Source: Propionibacteriaceae bacterium ZF39 (GTDB lineage: Bacteria > Actinomycetota > Actinomycetes > Propionibacteriales > Propionibacteriaceae). From it: a DNA stretch of 64,000 nt. Positions 53,314 through 62,168 of this stretch are shown in pieces; position 1 is the first letter of the stretch, and each line of letters starts with the position of its first letter. The stretch covers positions 992,001 through 1,056,000 of the forward strand of contig CP154795.1 in assembly GCA_039565995.1 (NCBI GenBank), in the 5' to 3' direction. The position numbers and the translations under genes are program-made. Under the pieces are notes generated by a model. That model saw only the letters and a list, made by a program, of their open reading frames with translations. It ran no database searches and had not been told where the DNA came from.

Positions 53314-54167
53314 ACACCGAACACAGGCCGGCACTGTCACCGGTCTGGTGGGTGCTGGGCTCGATCCTGTCGGTGCAGGTCGGTGCCGCGATCGCCAAGG
53401 GCCTCTTCGATCAGGTCACGCCGACCCAGATGGTCTGGCTGCGTCTCGCCACCTCGACGATCGTGCTCCTCGCCATCGCCCGACCGCGGTTGCGGGGGCG
53501 TACGCGCCGCGACTGGCTGGGCGCCATTGGCTACGGCCTCTCACTGGCCTGCATGAACTGGGCCATCTATCAGAGCTTCGCCCGCATCCCCCTCGGCCTG
53601 GCGGTCACCATCGAGTTCATCGGGCCGCTGGCGGTCGCGGCCTTCGCCAGCCGGGCACTGCGCGACCTGGTCTGGGTCGTGCTGGCCGGTCTCGGAGTCG
53701 CCCTGCTCGGCTTCGGCCCGGCAGCGCTCGACCCGCTCGGCGTCGCTTTCGCGTTGCTGGCTGGGGCTGGCTGGGGGGCGTACATCCTGACCGGCCGAAT
53801 CGTCGGGGGCCGCTGGTCGGGTCTGAGCGGGCTCGGCGTCGCCAGCGCGATCGCGCTGCTGGTGATGAGCCCGGGGCTGGCCGTCGGTGACCCGGGCGAC
53901 ATGTGGCGGCCCGAGATCCTGCTGATCGGGGCGGCAGTCGGACTGTTGTCGTCGGTGATTCCCTACAGCCTCGAGCTCGTGGCTCTTCGTCGGATCCCGC
54001 CCCGGGTCTTCGGCATCCTCATGAGCCTGGAGCCGGCGGCGGCCGCCCTGGCGGCCCTCATCCTCCTGGGTGAGCGGCTCAGCGCGCTGGAGCTGGTGGC
54101 CATGGTCTGCGTCGTGGTCGCCTCGGTGGGAGCGACCCGCACCCGTCGCGAGGCCGCCCCGGCTTGA
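53310..54167 (+). CDS. EamA/RhtA-type transporter
   Basis: A 285-residue drug/metabolite transporter superfamily protein with ten predicted helices in two EamA repeats (first about 12-135, second about 145-275). The motif YGLSLACMNWAIYQSFARIPLGLAVTIEF is typical of RhtA-like threonine/homoserine exporters; the end SLEPAAAALAALILLGERLS is standard for EamA. The substrate is inferred only from similarity. Coupled to the DUF3592 gene by an ATGA overlap. Confidence 0.92.
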   Translation: MNTEHRPALSPVWWVLGSILSVQVGAAIAKGLFDQVTPTQMVWLRLATSTIVLLAIARPRLRGRTRRDWLGAIGYGLSLACMNWAIYQSFARIPLGLAVTIEFIGPLAVAAFASRALRDLVWVVLAGLGVALLGFGPAALDPLGVAFALLAGAGWGAYILTGRIVGGRWSGLSGLGVASAIALLVMSPGLAVGDPGDMWRPEILLIGAAVGLLSSVIPYSLELVALRRIPPRVFGILMSLEPAAAALAALILLGERLSALELVAMVCVVVASVGATRTRREAAPA

Positions 54168-55118
54168 TCACGGCAAGCGGAACGCGTCGCCACTCGTCCG
54201 GACCAGCCCGTCCGCAAGCAGCGATTCAAGCGCCCTGGCCCGCTGCGTGGCGTCGGGCCAGACGATGTCGAGTCGATGCTGCGGGACCGGTCCCTCGTGC
54301 TCGCGCAGGACCTGCAGCAGCAGCCCCCGGACCTGGCGGTCCGTCCCGGCGTACGCCTGCCCGCGGCGCGGCGGTCCGTCGTGAGCCGGGCGGCCCAGAG
54401 CGACCCATCGGCACGCCTGCACCACCGGGCAGGCGTCACAGCGGGGGTTGGTCGCCGTGCACACCAGAGCGCCCAGCTCCATGGATGCTGCTGCCCAGGT
54501 GGCGGCCTCTTCCTCGGGCATGACGCGTCGGGCCAGGGCGCGTTCGGCCACCGTCGGTGCAGGGGGAGGGAACTCCGTGCCGGAGAACACTCGCGCCAAC
54601 ACGCGCCGCACATTGGTGTCCAGCACGGGGTGGGCCCGGGCGTACGCGAAACTGGCCACGGCCGCCGCCGTGTATTCCCCGACCCCGGGCAGCGCCAACA
54701 ACTCCGCGTGGTCCTCCGGCACCTGACCGTCGTGCCGCTCGCCGATCGCGACAGCCGCCGCATGGAGGCGGAGGGCGCGCCTCGGATAACCCAACCGCCC
54801 CCAGGCGCGCACCGCCTCACCAGCCGGCTCCAGCGCCAGGGCTTCCGGGGTGGGCCAGCGGTCCAACCACCGGCGCCACGGTTCGAGCACCCGGCTGACG
54901 GGGGTCTGCTGCAGCATGAACTCACTGACGAGTACGCCCCAGGGGCTGCAGTCACTGCGCCGCCAGGGCAGGTCCCGAGCGTTCTCGGCGAACCACTCGA
55001 TCACGGGGGCCGTGATTGCGGTGGGCTCGGGGGCCTCGATCGCTGCCGTGGGGCCGGATTCGACGGCCATGGACACCTCGTTCGGAGTCATGGGCGTGGC
55101 GTACACCTCGGTCGACAT
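54168..55118 (-). CDS. mutY: A/G-specific adenine glycosylase
   Basis: A 316-residue base-excision repair enzyme removing A opposite 8-oxoguanine. The start region ARDLPWRRSDCSPWGVLVSEFMLQQT, the helix-hairpin-helix LLALPGVGEYTAAAVASFAY with the catalytic Asp in HPVLDTNVRRVLAR, and the 4Fe-4S set C-x6-C-x2-C-x5-C (CTATNPRCDACPVVQAC) are complete. The C-terminal part is shorter than in E. coli MutY. ATG 55118 is chosen; in-frame ATGs at 55091 and 55070 are alternatives. A short linker domain at the end (VRGLLLQVLREHEGPVPQHR) is present. Confidence 0.92.
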   Translation of the reverse strand: MSTEVYATPMTPNEVSMAVESGPTAAIEAPEPTAITAPVIEWFAENARDLPWRRSDCSPWGVLVSEFMLQQTPVSRVLEPWRRWLDRWPTPEALALEPAGEAVRAWGRLGYPRRALRLHAAAVAIGERHDGQVPEDHAELLALPGVGEYTAAAVASFAYARAHPVLDTNVRRVLARVFSGTEFPPPAPTVAERALARRVMPEEEAATWAAASMELGALVCTATNPRCDACPVVQACRWVALGRPAHDGPPRRGQAYAGTDRQVRGLLLQVLREHEGPVPQHRLDIVWPDATQRARALESLLADGLVRTSGDAFRLP

Positions 55119-55126
55119 GTGGATAA
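55118..55126 (+). promoter_or_regulatory. perfect DnaA-box nonamer between divergent genes
   Basis: TGTGGATAA is the complement of the consensus DnaA box TTATCCACA. It occupies the 21-base gap between mutY (start 55118) and the divergent membrane protein gene (start 55140), where both promoters must lie. One box is not an origin; it may be chance or a DnaA-controlled promoter. Confidence 0.45.
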
Positions 55127-55139
55127 CTAAGCTCGCGGC

Positions 55140-55943
55140 ATGGAGGGGTTGCTGCGTCCCATCGGGCCGGAGGAAGAGCGTACCTATTGGATCCGACGAG
55201 GGCTTCTGCTGCTCGTCGTGGTCCTGCTGCTGATCGGGCTGGGCTTTCTGATTTCGAGCCTGGGTCAGGCCGATGGCACCCGCGTCGAGGCCGAGCCGGT
55301 CTCGACCCCGGCGGTCGCCCCGGCGCCTGCCGAACCGACCAGTGAAGCCGCCGAAACCGTGGTCAGGGACGAGGCCGTGCCGGTGCCGTCCAGCGCCCGC
55401 ACGGATGGCTCCGACACCGTGGCCGCCACCGGTGGCGCCCCGGCGGCGGAGGAGGAGCCGATGCCGCCCGAGCCCGCCAACACGTTCCATCAGGAACCGC
55501 CGCAGGCCGCGCCCGTGCCCCAGGGCCAAGCCGCGCCGCAGGCCGAGGCCGCAGCGGTCCAGCCCTGCGACCCGGCGGCTCTCCGGGTCGCGGTGGAGAC
55601 GCAGGCGATCAAGGTGGGAGGGTCGGCCCAGGTGCGGGTGTCGGTGACCAACACGGGCCAGCAGGCCTGCCGGCTGACGGTCGACAAGAACAACTTCGCA
55701 CTCACGGTGGCGGCCGGTGACCAGCAGCTCTGGTCCGGCAACGATTGTGTGGCCGCCGCCCCTGCCCGCGCCGCCACGCTGGCGCCCGGAGTGTCGATGA
55801 ACTGGACGGCGGAGTGGCGCGGCGAGAAGCAGTCTCCGCAGTGTCAGGGCAACCCGGAGCAGGTGGGCCCCGGCGACTATGTGGTGAAGGCGGAGCTCAA
55901 GGGCGTACCCGCTGTGACTGCGAAGCAGACCGTTCAGGCGTGA
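55140..55943 (+). CDS. membrane-anchored hypothetical protein
   Basis: A 267-residue protein with one N-terminal membrane helix (about 20-42), a long Pro/Ala/Glu-rich extracellular linker (about 45-140) and a beta-rich C-terminal domain (about 143-267) with four Cys (QPCDP, QQACRL, GNDCVA, SPQCQG) that may form two disulfides. Relatives with this layout beside disA occur in other actinobacteria; function unknown. The stop is 3 bases from the convergent disA stop. Confidence 0.75.
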   Translation: MEGLLRPIGPEEERTYWIRRGLLLLVVVLLLIGLGFLISSLGQADGTRVEAEPVSTPAVAPAPAEPTSEAAETVVRDEAVPVPSSARTDGSDTVAATGGAPAAEEEPMPPEPANTFHQEPPQAAPVPQGQAAPQAEAAAVQPCDPAALRVAVETQAIKVGGSAQVRVSVTNTGQQACRLTVDKNNFALTVAAGDQQLWSGNDCVAAAPARAATLAPGVSMNWTAEWRGEKQSPQCQGNPEQVGPGDYVVKAELKGVPAVTAKQTVQA

Positions 55944-55946
55944 GCA

Positions 55947-57041
55947 TCATTCCCCGGGCGGCTCTGCATAGCTGAGCTCGGTCAACTGGGTCAGGAAGTC
56001 GCGCAGCGCACGGGCTCTGTGACCGCCCACTCCTTCGACCTGGCGCAGCTCGGTGATCGAGGCTCCCAGGATCCCCTGCAGGCCGTCGAAGTGGTCGATG
56101 AGTCGCTGCACGACCGTGTGGGGCAGCCGCTGCACCGACGCGAGCTGCCGATAACCCCGCGGTGACACCTCGGCCTCGAGCGGAACGGTGAAGCCGATGG
56201 TGCGTGCGACGAGCGCCAGATCGGCCAGGTCGGAGTCGGGCAACTCGATGGTGCGGTCGAAGCTGAACTCGCTGGTGTCGTCGGGCCGATAGTCGTTGGT
56301 GAGCGCCTCGGAGAGATCGGTGGCGCGGGCGTTGACCTCGAGCAGCTGCAACTCGATGAGTCGACCATCGGTGCCGAGCTCGGTCACGTAGCCGGCGGTC
56401 TCGCGCTCCAGCCGGCGTACCATCTCGAGCCGCTGCGCCAGCAGCACCAGATCCTGCACCGTCACCTGATCCTGCACCTCCAGAACGGAAAGGCGACGAA
56501 GGATCCCACGGAGGCGGCTCCGATAGCGCTCCAGCGTCTGCAGGGCGAGGTTCGCCCGGCTCAGGATCGCGCCCGGTGCCTCGATCGGATAGCGCTGGTC
56601 GTCGAGGAACAGCGAGATCGTGTTCATGGAAGCGGAGACAGTGATCACCGCGCAGCCCGACTGCTGCGCCACCCGATCGGCCGTGCGATGACGCGTCCCC
56701 GTCTCCTCCGTGTCGAGATCGGCATCGGGCATGAGCTGGACCCCGGCCGCCACGATGCGATCGCCGCTGGCGGACAGGATGATCGCCCCATCCATTTTGG
56801 CGAGTTCCCGCAGAGCGGTCGGCGTGAAGGGGGTGTCGAGGGCGAAACCGCCGGTGCTGATCCGGCGGATGATGTCGGTCTGGCCGATCACCACGAGCGC
56901 ACCGGTGCGGCCACGGAGGATCCGCTCGAGCCCATGGCGCAGCGGGGTCCCCGGCGCGAGCTGGGCACGGTAGTCACGCGCACGCGCATCCGTCTGGCTC
57001 ACCGTGGCCGCTCCTGTTGCTGAATCTCGACTTGTCGGCAT
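55947..57041 (-). CDS. disA: DNA integrity scanning protein / diadenylate cyclase
   Basis: A 364-residue protein that scans DNA for branched structures and makes cyclic di-AMP. The N-terminal DAC domain has the DGA motif (KMDGAIILS, about 84) and the RHR motif (GTRHRTADR). A helical spine follows, and a C-terminal helix-hairpin-helix DNA-binding region (QGILGASITELRQVEGVGGHRARAL). It is downstream of radA with a 36-base gap, the usual pairing. Confidence 0.96.
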   Translation of the reverse strand: MPTSRDSATGAATVSQTDARARDYRAQLAPGTPLRHGLERILRGRTGALVVIGQTDIIRRISTGGFALDTPFTPTALRELAKMDGAIILSASGDRIVAAGVQLMPDADLDTEETGTRHRTADRVAQQSGCAVITVSASMNTISLFLDDQRYPIEAPGAILSRANLALQTLERYRSRLRGILRRLSVLEVQDQVTVQDLVLLAQRLEMVRRLERETAGYVTELGTDGRLIELQLLEVNARATDLSEALTNDYRPDDTSEFSFDRTIELPDSDLADLALVARTIGFTVPLEAEVSPRGYRQLASVQRLPHTVVQRLIDHFDGLQGILGASITELRQVEGVGGHRARALRDFLTQLTELSYAEPPGE

Positions 57042-57077
57042 CCTAACGGGGCCGCAGATCCGCCCACTCGCCAGTGG

Positions 57078-58475
57078 TCAGCGCTCACCCGGCGTCAGCC
57101 CTTCGTGGATGGCCTGCGGGAGGGTGGCGCACTCGATCACTCGCAGCCCCTTCACGGCCCGGCGCTTCGGCTGCTTGCCGGGCTCCGTCGGCACGATGGC
57201 GGTGTCGAACCCCAGCCGAGCCGCTTCCGCGATGCGCCGATCGAGGCCGGGCACGCGTCGCAGCTCGCCGGCCAGGCCCACCTCGCCGATGGCGACCAGC
57301 CGGCTCATGCCGGCCGGTCCCGCCACCGGCCGATCGCGGGCAGCGGAGGCGATCGCCAACGCGCACGCCAGGTCGACCGCCGGATCGAAGATCTTGGCGC
57401 CGCCGACCGTGGACGTGTAGATATCGCGGTCGGCGAGGTTGATCCTGGCCCGGCGCTGCAGCACCGCGGTGAGCATCGCGACCCGACCGCCCTCGACCCC
57501 GTGGGTCACCCGGCGGGGGTTGTTGGCCACGGCCGCACCGGTCACCAGCGATTGGATCTCGGCCAGCAGCGGGCGTCGGCCCTCCATCGTCACGGTCAGG
57601 CACGTGCCGGGCACGACCTGCTCATGATGGGACGTGAAGAGCCCGGACGGGTCGGGCACCTCGACAATTCCTTCCTCGGCCATCTCGAAGCAGCCCACCT
57701 CGTCGGCCGGCCCGAACCGGTTCTTCGTGGCCCGCACCATCCGGAACCCCGAATGCCGGTCGCCCTCGAACCCGAGCACCACATCGACCAGATGCTCCAT
57801 CGTCCGCGGTCCCGCGATCGTCCCCTCCTTGGTGACATGACCGACGATGATCACCGCCATGCCCTCTCGCTTGGCGACCCGCACCAGGGCTGCCGTCGTC
57901 TCGCGCACCTGCGTCACGCCACCGGCCGCCCCGTCTGCCTCGGCGGTCGTGACCGTCTGGATCGAATCGAGGACCAGCAGGCTCGGGGCGACATCGGCGA
58001 TGTGGCCGAGGATCGTGCCGAGATCGACCTCGGCCGCCAGATAGAGCTCATCGGCCAGCGCTTTCGTGCGCCCCGCCCGGAGCCGCACCTGCGCCGGGGA
58101 CTCCTCGCCGGTCACATAGAGGGTCCGGCGGCCCGCACTCGCCCAGCGCGCCGCCACCTCGAGCAGGAGGGTCGACTTGCCGACTCCCGGCTCGCCGGCC
58201 AGCAGGATCACCGCACCGGGCACGAGCCCGCCGCCGAGCACCCGGTCGAGCTCGCCGACCCCGGTCAGCTGGCGTCGGGTCAGCTCGGCGGACACCGAGG
58301 CGATCGGCACGGCCTTGACGCTGGGTGGGGCCTGGCGTACCTCCGTCACGCGCGGAGCGCCCTGCTCCACCACCGAACCCCAGGTCTGGCACTCGCCGCA
58401 GCGGCCGACCCAGCGCACGGTCGTCCAGCCGCACTCGGTGCAGCCGTAGGCGGGTTTCGTGGATGCTTTGGCCAT
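57078..58475 (-). CDS. radA: DNA repair protein RadA
   Basis: A 465-residue DnaB-like/RecA-like ATPase for recombination intermediates. The zinc finger CTECGWTTVRWVGRCGEC is at about 11-28, Walker A GEPGVGKSTLL at about 95-105, the RadA-specific KNRFGPADEVG motif, and a C-terminal Lon-like domain (GGAKIFDPAVDLACALA, IGEVGLAGELRRV). ATG 58475 (MAKASTKPAYG) is chosen because TAGGGT at 58483-58488 lies seven bases upstream with no separate leader; an earlier start at 58505 would fall above that promoter box. Confidence 0.96.
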   Translation of the reverse strand: MAKASTKPAYGCTECGWTTVRWVGRCGECQTWGSVVEQGAPRVTEVRQAPPSVKAVPIASVSAELTRRQLTGVGELDRVLGGGLVPGAVILLAGEPGVGKSTLLLEVAARWASAGRRTLYVTGEESPAQVRLRAGRTKALADELYLAAEVDLGTILGHIADVAPSLLVLDSIQTVTTAEADGAAGGVTQVRETTAALVRVAKREGMAVIIVGHVTKEGTIAGPRTMEHLVDVVLGFEGDRHSGFRMVRATKNRFGPADEVGCFEMAEEGIVEVPDPSGLFTSHHEQVVPGTCLTVTMEGRRPLLAEIQSLVTGAAVANNPRRVTHGVEGGRVAMLTAVLQRRARINLADRDIYTSTVGGAKIFDPAVDLACALAIASAARDRPVAGPAGMSRLVAIGEVGLAGELRRVPGLDRRIAEAARLGFDTAIVPTEPGKQPKRRAVKGLRVIECATLPQAIHEGLTPGER

Positions 58476-58540
58476 GCTCCGAACCCTAACGACCCGCTCC
58501 GACATTCGTTCGGGAGTGGGTCTGCGGCGCGGGGCGCTCG

Positions 58541-59623
58541 TCAGCGCGGCAGGTCTGCTGCGACGGTCAGGATCCGGGCGTTGGCCTCGGGTTCGCCGAT
58601 GCTCACGCGTACGCCATCACTCGCGTCACCCGCCGCATAGGGCCGGACCATGAGGCCGGCCTCCGCGAACGCCGCGGCGTACGCCATCGTCTGCTCGCGG
58701 GCGGCGAACCACACGAAGTTGGCCTGGGCCGAGGGCAGGTCGAAACCGAGGTCGGTCAGCCCGGCCACGAGTTCCTCGCGCGCGGCGACGAGTTCGGCCA
58801 CCCGGGCCATCAGCGGCTCATGTGCGGCCAGGGAGGCGATCACCGCGGCCTGGGCCGGGACGGACACGCCGAACGGCAACGATGTGGCGCGCAGGGCGGG
58901 CGCGAGTCGCGGCTCGGCCACGGCGTACCCGACTCGGAAACCTGCCAACCCATAGGCCTTCGAGAACGTGCGCAGAACCACCACATTGGGGTGATCGCGC
59001 CAGATCTCCAGCCCCCGGGTCGCGGCCGGATCGGTCACGAACTCGATATAGGCCTCGTCGACCACGACCAATACATCGTCGGGGACCCCGGCCAGGAACT
59101 CCACCAGGTCGTCGTGGCGGACGATCGGACCGGTCGGATTGTTGGGCGTACACACCAGGATGGCGCGCGTCCGCGGCGTGATCGCGGCCGCCATCGCGGC
59201 CAGGTCATGGGTGGCGTCGCCCTTCAGCCCCACGGGTACGCCCTTCGCGCCGCATACCTGCACCGCGATGGGATAGGCCTCGAAGCTGCGCCAGGCATAG
59301 ACGACCTCGTCGCCGGGTTCGCAGACGGCCTGGAGGAGGTGATAGAGCACGGCCACGGAGCCCGTGCCCAGGGCCAGGTTGGCCTCCGCCACCGGCAGTT
59401 CCGGGGCGTCGAGGAAGGCCGCCAGCGCCTCCAGCGCGGCCGAGTTGCCCATGTCGGGGTAGCGGTTCATCTGGGCGCAGCTCGCCTGCACGGCCTCGAG
59501 CACGCCCGGTAGGGGCGGGAACGGATTCTCGTTGCTGGAAAGCTTGAAGGAGCCGGCGGGAGCGGGCTTGCCCGGTTGGTACGCCGGAAGTGCGGCCACG
59601 GCCGCGCGGATGGGAACTGTCAT
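58541..59623 (-). CDS. pat: aromatic amino acid / histidinol-phosphate aminotransferase (Pat type)
   Basis: A 360-residue PLP aminotransferase. KLSSNENPFPPLPGVLEAVQ, RYPDMG, YAWRSFEAYPI, the PLP Lys in LRTFSKAYGLAGFRVGYA, and VRVSIGEPEEN-like end follow the Pat branch of the HisC family. In Mycobacterium the Pat protein acts on aromatic amino acids; dual HisC use cannot be excluded. The ATG begins one base after the upstream stop (TGAGATG), a coupled start; GTG 59641 is less likely. Confidence 0.9.
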   Translation of the reverse strand: MTVPIRAAVAALPAYQPGKPAPAGSFKLSSNENPFPPLPGVLEAVQASCAQMNRYPDMGNSAALEALAAFLDAPELPVAEANLALGTGSVAVLYHLLQAVCEPGDEVVYAWRSFEAYPIAVQVCGAKGVPVGLKGDATHDLAAMAAAITPRTRAILVCTPNNPTGPIVRHDDLVEFLAGVPDDVLVVVDEAYIEFVTDPAATRGLEIWRDHPNVVVLRTFSKAYGLAGFRVGYAVAEPRLAPALRATSLPFGVSVPAQAAVIASLAAHEPLMARVAELVAAREELVAGLTDLGFDLPSAQANFVWFAAREQTMAYAAAFAEAGLMVRPYAAGDASDGVRVSIGEPEANARILTVAADLPR

Positions 59624-59624
59624 C

Positions 59625-60263
59625 TCAGATGCGGACTTCACCGGCCGCAGTGCGGAAGTGGGCGGCGACGATGCCGGGAGTCCCGTGCGGCGCCATCCAT
59701 TCGATCTCGAAATCGAGGTCGCCGATCATGTTGGACTTGCAGCCCAGCCAGTCCTCCAGCCGCTTGCGGTCACCCGCGATCTCGAGCCGGATCAGGTCGA
59801 CGGAGCCTGGGAGTGCCTTGGGCAGGACCGATTCCTCGCTGGTCCATTTGATGAAGAACGGCAACTGGGGATCAGCCTGCGTTCCCCGCACCCCGATCTG
59901 CTTCCACTCGAGAAGCCGGCCGTCGGGAAAGTGCCTGCTGCCATCCACTGAATTGCGACCCAGCCGACGCTCGAAGCCCGAGAGATCATCCACGGAGATC
60001 GCCCAGCCGAGCCAGCCGCCACCCGCTTCGGAGCGGGCCCGCACGACCTGGCCGAACGCTGCTTTGTCGGCCACCGGGTGCTCCAGGACCTCGACGATCT
60101 CGATGTAGCGATCGTCGGCCAGCGGAATCAACCGGTTGCGGGTGCCGAACCGTGGATGGAACCCACCGTCGCGCGACGGCTCACCCAGCGCGGCGCTCAA
60201 ACGCTCAGCAGTGGCGAGCAGTCCCTCGTGACCGGCAGCGAAAACAAGATGGTCGACGTGCAT
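59625..60263 (-). CDS. VOC-family (glyoxalase-like) protein
   Basis: A 212-residue protein with the double beta-alpha-beta-beta-beta layout of glyoxalase-like domains: MHVDHLVFAAGHEGLLATAE at the start (first metal His), RNRLIPLADDRYIEIVEVLE, GWLGWAISVDDLSGFERRLG. No substrate can be named. It is translationally coupled to pat. Confidence 0.85.
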   Translation of the reverse strand: MHVDHLVFAAGHEGLLATAERLSAALGEPSRDGGFHPRFGTRNRLIPLADDRYIEIVEVLEHPVADKAAFGQVVRARSEAGGGWLGWAISVDDLSGFERRLGRNSVDGSRHFPDGRLLEWKQIGVRGTQADPQLPFFIKWTSEESVLPKALPGSVDLIRLEIAGDRKRLEDWLGCKSNMIGDLDFEIEWMAPHGTPGIVAAHFRTAAGEVRI

Positions 60264-60311
60264 GGGCCCATTGTGTCCCCACGGCTTGATGGGCTTGCGC
60301 GCGGGGGCGTT

Positions 60312-61106
60312 TTATGGGCGCCGGCTGTCGGTCCGGGCGGCGATGGTCGCCGGGTGCTGCGTACGCCCCGCCAGGGCCTCGAAATCCTCGCAGTGGGCGA
60401 CGAGTTCAACGTACGCCGCAGCGCCCATCAGCTCGGTCAACTCGGCGGAATTGGTGACATAAACCGGCTCGGCGGCGGTGTGGGCCTCGGTGTTGGAGGT
60501 GCAATACCAGTCGAGGTCGTGGCCGCCGGAACCCCAGCCGGCCCGGACATATTCACCGATCGTGATTTCGAGGTAGCTGGTGTCGTCGCCGCGGTCGACC
60601 GTGCGATATTGCCGGCGCAGCGGCAGCTGCCAGCACACATCGGGCTTGGTCTCCGGGAGCCCGCGTCCCTCGCGGAGCGCCAGGGCGTGCAGGGCACAAC
60701 CCTCGCCTCCGGCGAACCCGGGGCGGTTGAGAAAAATGCAGGCCCCGTCGACCGCCCTCGTCTTGCGGTCCGGCGTCTCACCCTCGGCGACATGCTCCAG
60801 GTCCTCGACCACGACCCAGCCGCCCGCCGCAGCCTCTGCGGCGTACTGCCAGGTCTCGGGGGTCAGCCGACTCGCCGCCTCCGCAACCCGCTGCTCGTCG
60901 TCGGCGTCGGCGAAATGGGCGCCGAGGCTGCAGCAGCCGTCATCGGGGCGATTGGCATAGATACCGGGGCAACCCTGACCGAAGATGCACTGCCAGCGGG
61001 AGGTCAGCCAGGTGAGATCACACCGGAACACCTGCTCGGAGTTGTCGGGGTCGGGGAACTCCACGAAAGTGCGGGGAAAGGGCAGCAGGATCTCAGGCAT
61101 GCCCAT
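60312..61106 (-). CDS. cysteine-cluster protein of unknown function
   Basis: A 264-residue actinobacterial protein. The Cys-rich segment [21 protein letters not shown], then [11 protein letters not shown], resembles Fe-S or zinc-binding CxxC/CC clusters of the YkgJ type. Further Cys in [27 protein letters not shown] and [10 protein letters not shown], then [12 protein letters not shown], give more than ten Cys in all. Function unknown; a metal cluster is inferred. Start uncertain between ATG 61106 and ATG 61100. It faces ppx across 39 bases. Confidence 0.75.
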   Translation of the reverse strand: MGMPEILLPFPRTFVEFPDPDNSEQVFRCDLTWLTSRWQCIFGQGCPGIYANRPDDGCCSLGAHFADADDEQRVAEAASRLTPETWQYAAEAAAGGWVVVEDLEHVAEGETPDRKTRAVDGACIFLNRPGFAGGEGCALHALALREGRGLPETKPDVCWQLPLRRQYRTVDRGDDTSYLEITIGEYVRAGWGSGGHDLDWYCTSNTEAHTAAEPVYVTNSAELTELMGAAAYVELVAHCEDFEALAGRTQHPATIAARTDSRRP

Positions 61107-61145
61107 CAGTATGTGACTGTCCACAGGCCGGAGTACATTGCCCGC

Positions 61146-62132
61146 GTGCGACTGGGAGTTCTGGACATCGGATCCAACACGGTTCACCTGCTTGTGGTCG
61201 ATGCGCGCGTCGGCGGTGCACCCAGCCCGGCAGCTTCCCTGAAGCGGGAGCTGCGGCTGGCCGAACACCTCGACGACGACGGCCGCATGACCAGGTCGGG
61301 CATCGACGCCCTGATCGACATGGTCGACGCCTCCCGCGACTTCGCCGAGCAGTCGGGCTGTTCGAAGGTGTTGCCGTTCGTGACCTCCGCGCTGCGGGAG
61401 GCCATCAACTGCGATGACGTCGTGGCCGAATGCAAGGAGGAGACCGGCGTCGAGCTGCGCGTCCTCTCCGGCACCGACGAGGCCCGCGCCACGTTCCTCG
61501 CCGCCCGCCGCTGGTTCGGCTGGTCGGCCGGCACGCTCAGTGTCTTCGACATCGGCGGAGGCTCGCTCGAGATCGCGGCCGGCCGCGACGAGGAGCCCGA
61601 GATCGCCTTCTCGGTGCCGGTCGGCGCGGGGCGCATGGCCCGGGAGTTCGGGCCGACGAACCTGACCGAGATCCGCCGCTATGTGCGAGCCGAGATCGGT
61701 TCGGTCATCGGAGATCTGTTGCGTCGCGGCCCCTATGAGAAGGCGGTGGCCACGTCGAAGACGTTCCGGACCCTGGGCCGGATCACGGGCACGCTGCCCG
61801 CCGATGCGGGTCCCTATGTACGCCGCGTGCTCGAACGGGAGAAACTCTCCGAGGCCGTCGAGATGATCGCGGCGATGCCGGTGGAGAAGCGGTCCAACCT
61901 GCCCGGCGTTTCGGCGGGTCGGAGCGCGCAACTGCTCGCCGGTGCCGTGGTCGCGGAGTCGGTGATGTTCCTCGCCGGCATGGAGGAGGTCATCCTCTGT
62001 CCGTGGGCGCTGCGCGAGGGCATCATCCTGAACTATCTCGACCACCTCGAGTATTTCGCCGACGGCAACCTCAAGGCCCGCAAGCTGGGCTCGCGCATGA
62101 AGCTCGGCGGACAGGACGTCCTCGTCGACTGA
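61146..62132 (+). CDS. ppx: Ppx/GppA phosphatase
   Basis: A 328-residue exopolyphosphatase or guanosine pentaphosphate phosphatase of the actin-like ATPase fold. [49 protein letters not shown] and [16 protein letters not shown] are diagnostic. It controls polyphosphate or (p)ppGpp. The GTG 61146 is six bases after TACATT (61134-61139), a leaderless start. Followed by the sugar-phosphate isomerase-like gene on the same strand. Confidence 0.93.
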   Translation: MRLGVLDIGSNTVHLLVVDARVGGAPSPAASLKRELRLAEHLDDDGRMTRSGIDALIDMVDASRDFAEQSGCSKVLPFVTSALREAINCDDVVAECKEETGVELRVLSGTDEARATFLAARRWFGWSAGTLSVFDIGGGSLEIAAGRDEEPEIAFSVPVGAGRMAREFGPTNLTEIRRYVRAEIGSVIGDLLRRGPYEKAVATSKTFRTLGRITGTLPADAGPYVRRVLEREKLSEAVEMIAAMPVEKRSNLPGVSAGRSAQLLAGAVVAESVMFLAGMEEVILCPWALREGIILNYLDHLEYFADGNLKARKLGSRMKLGGQDVLVD

Positions 62133-62168
62133 CGTCGGGGCAGGGGCGTCGCAGGTATCGTGGGCGAG

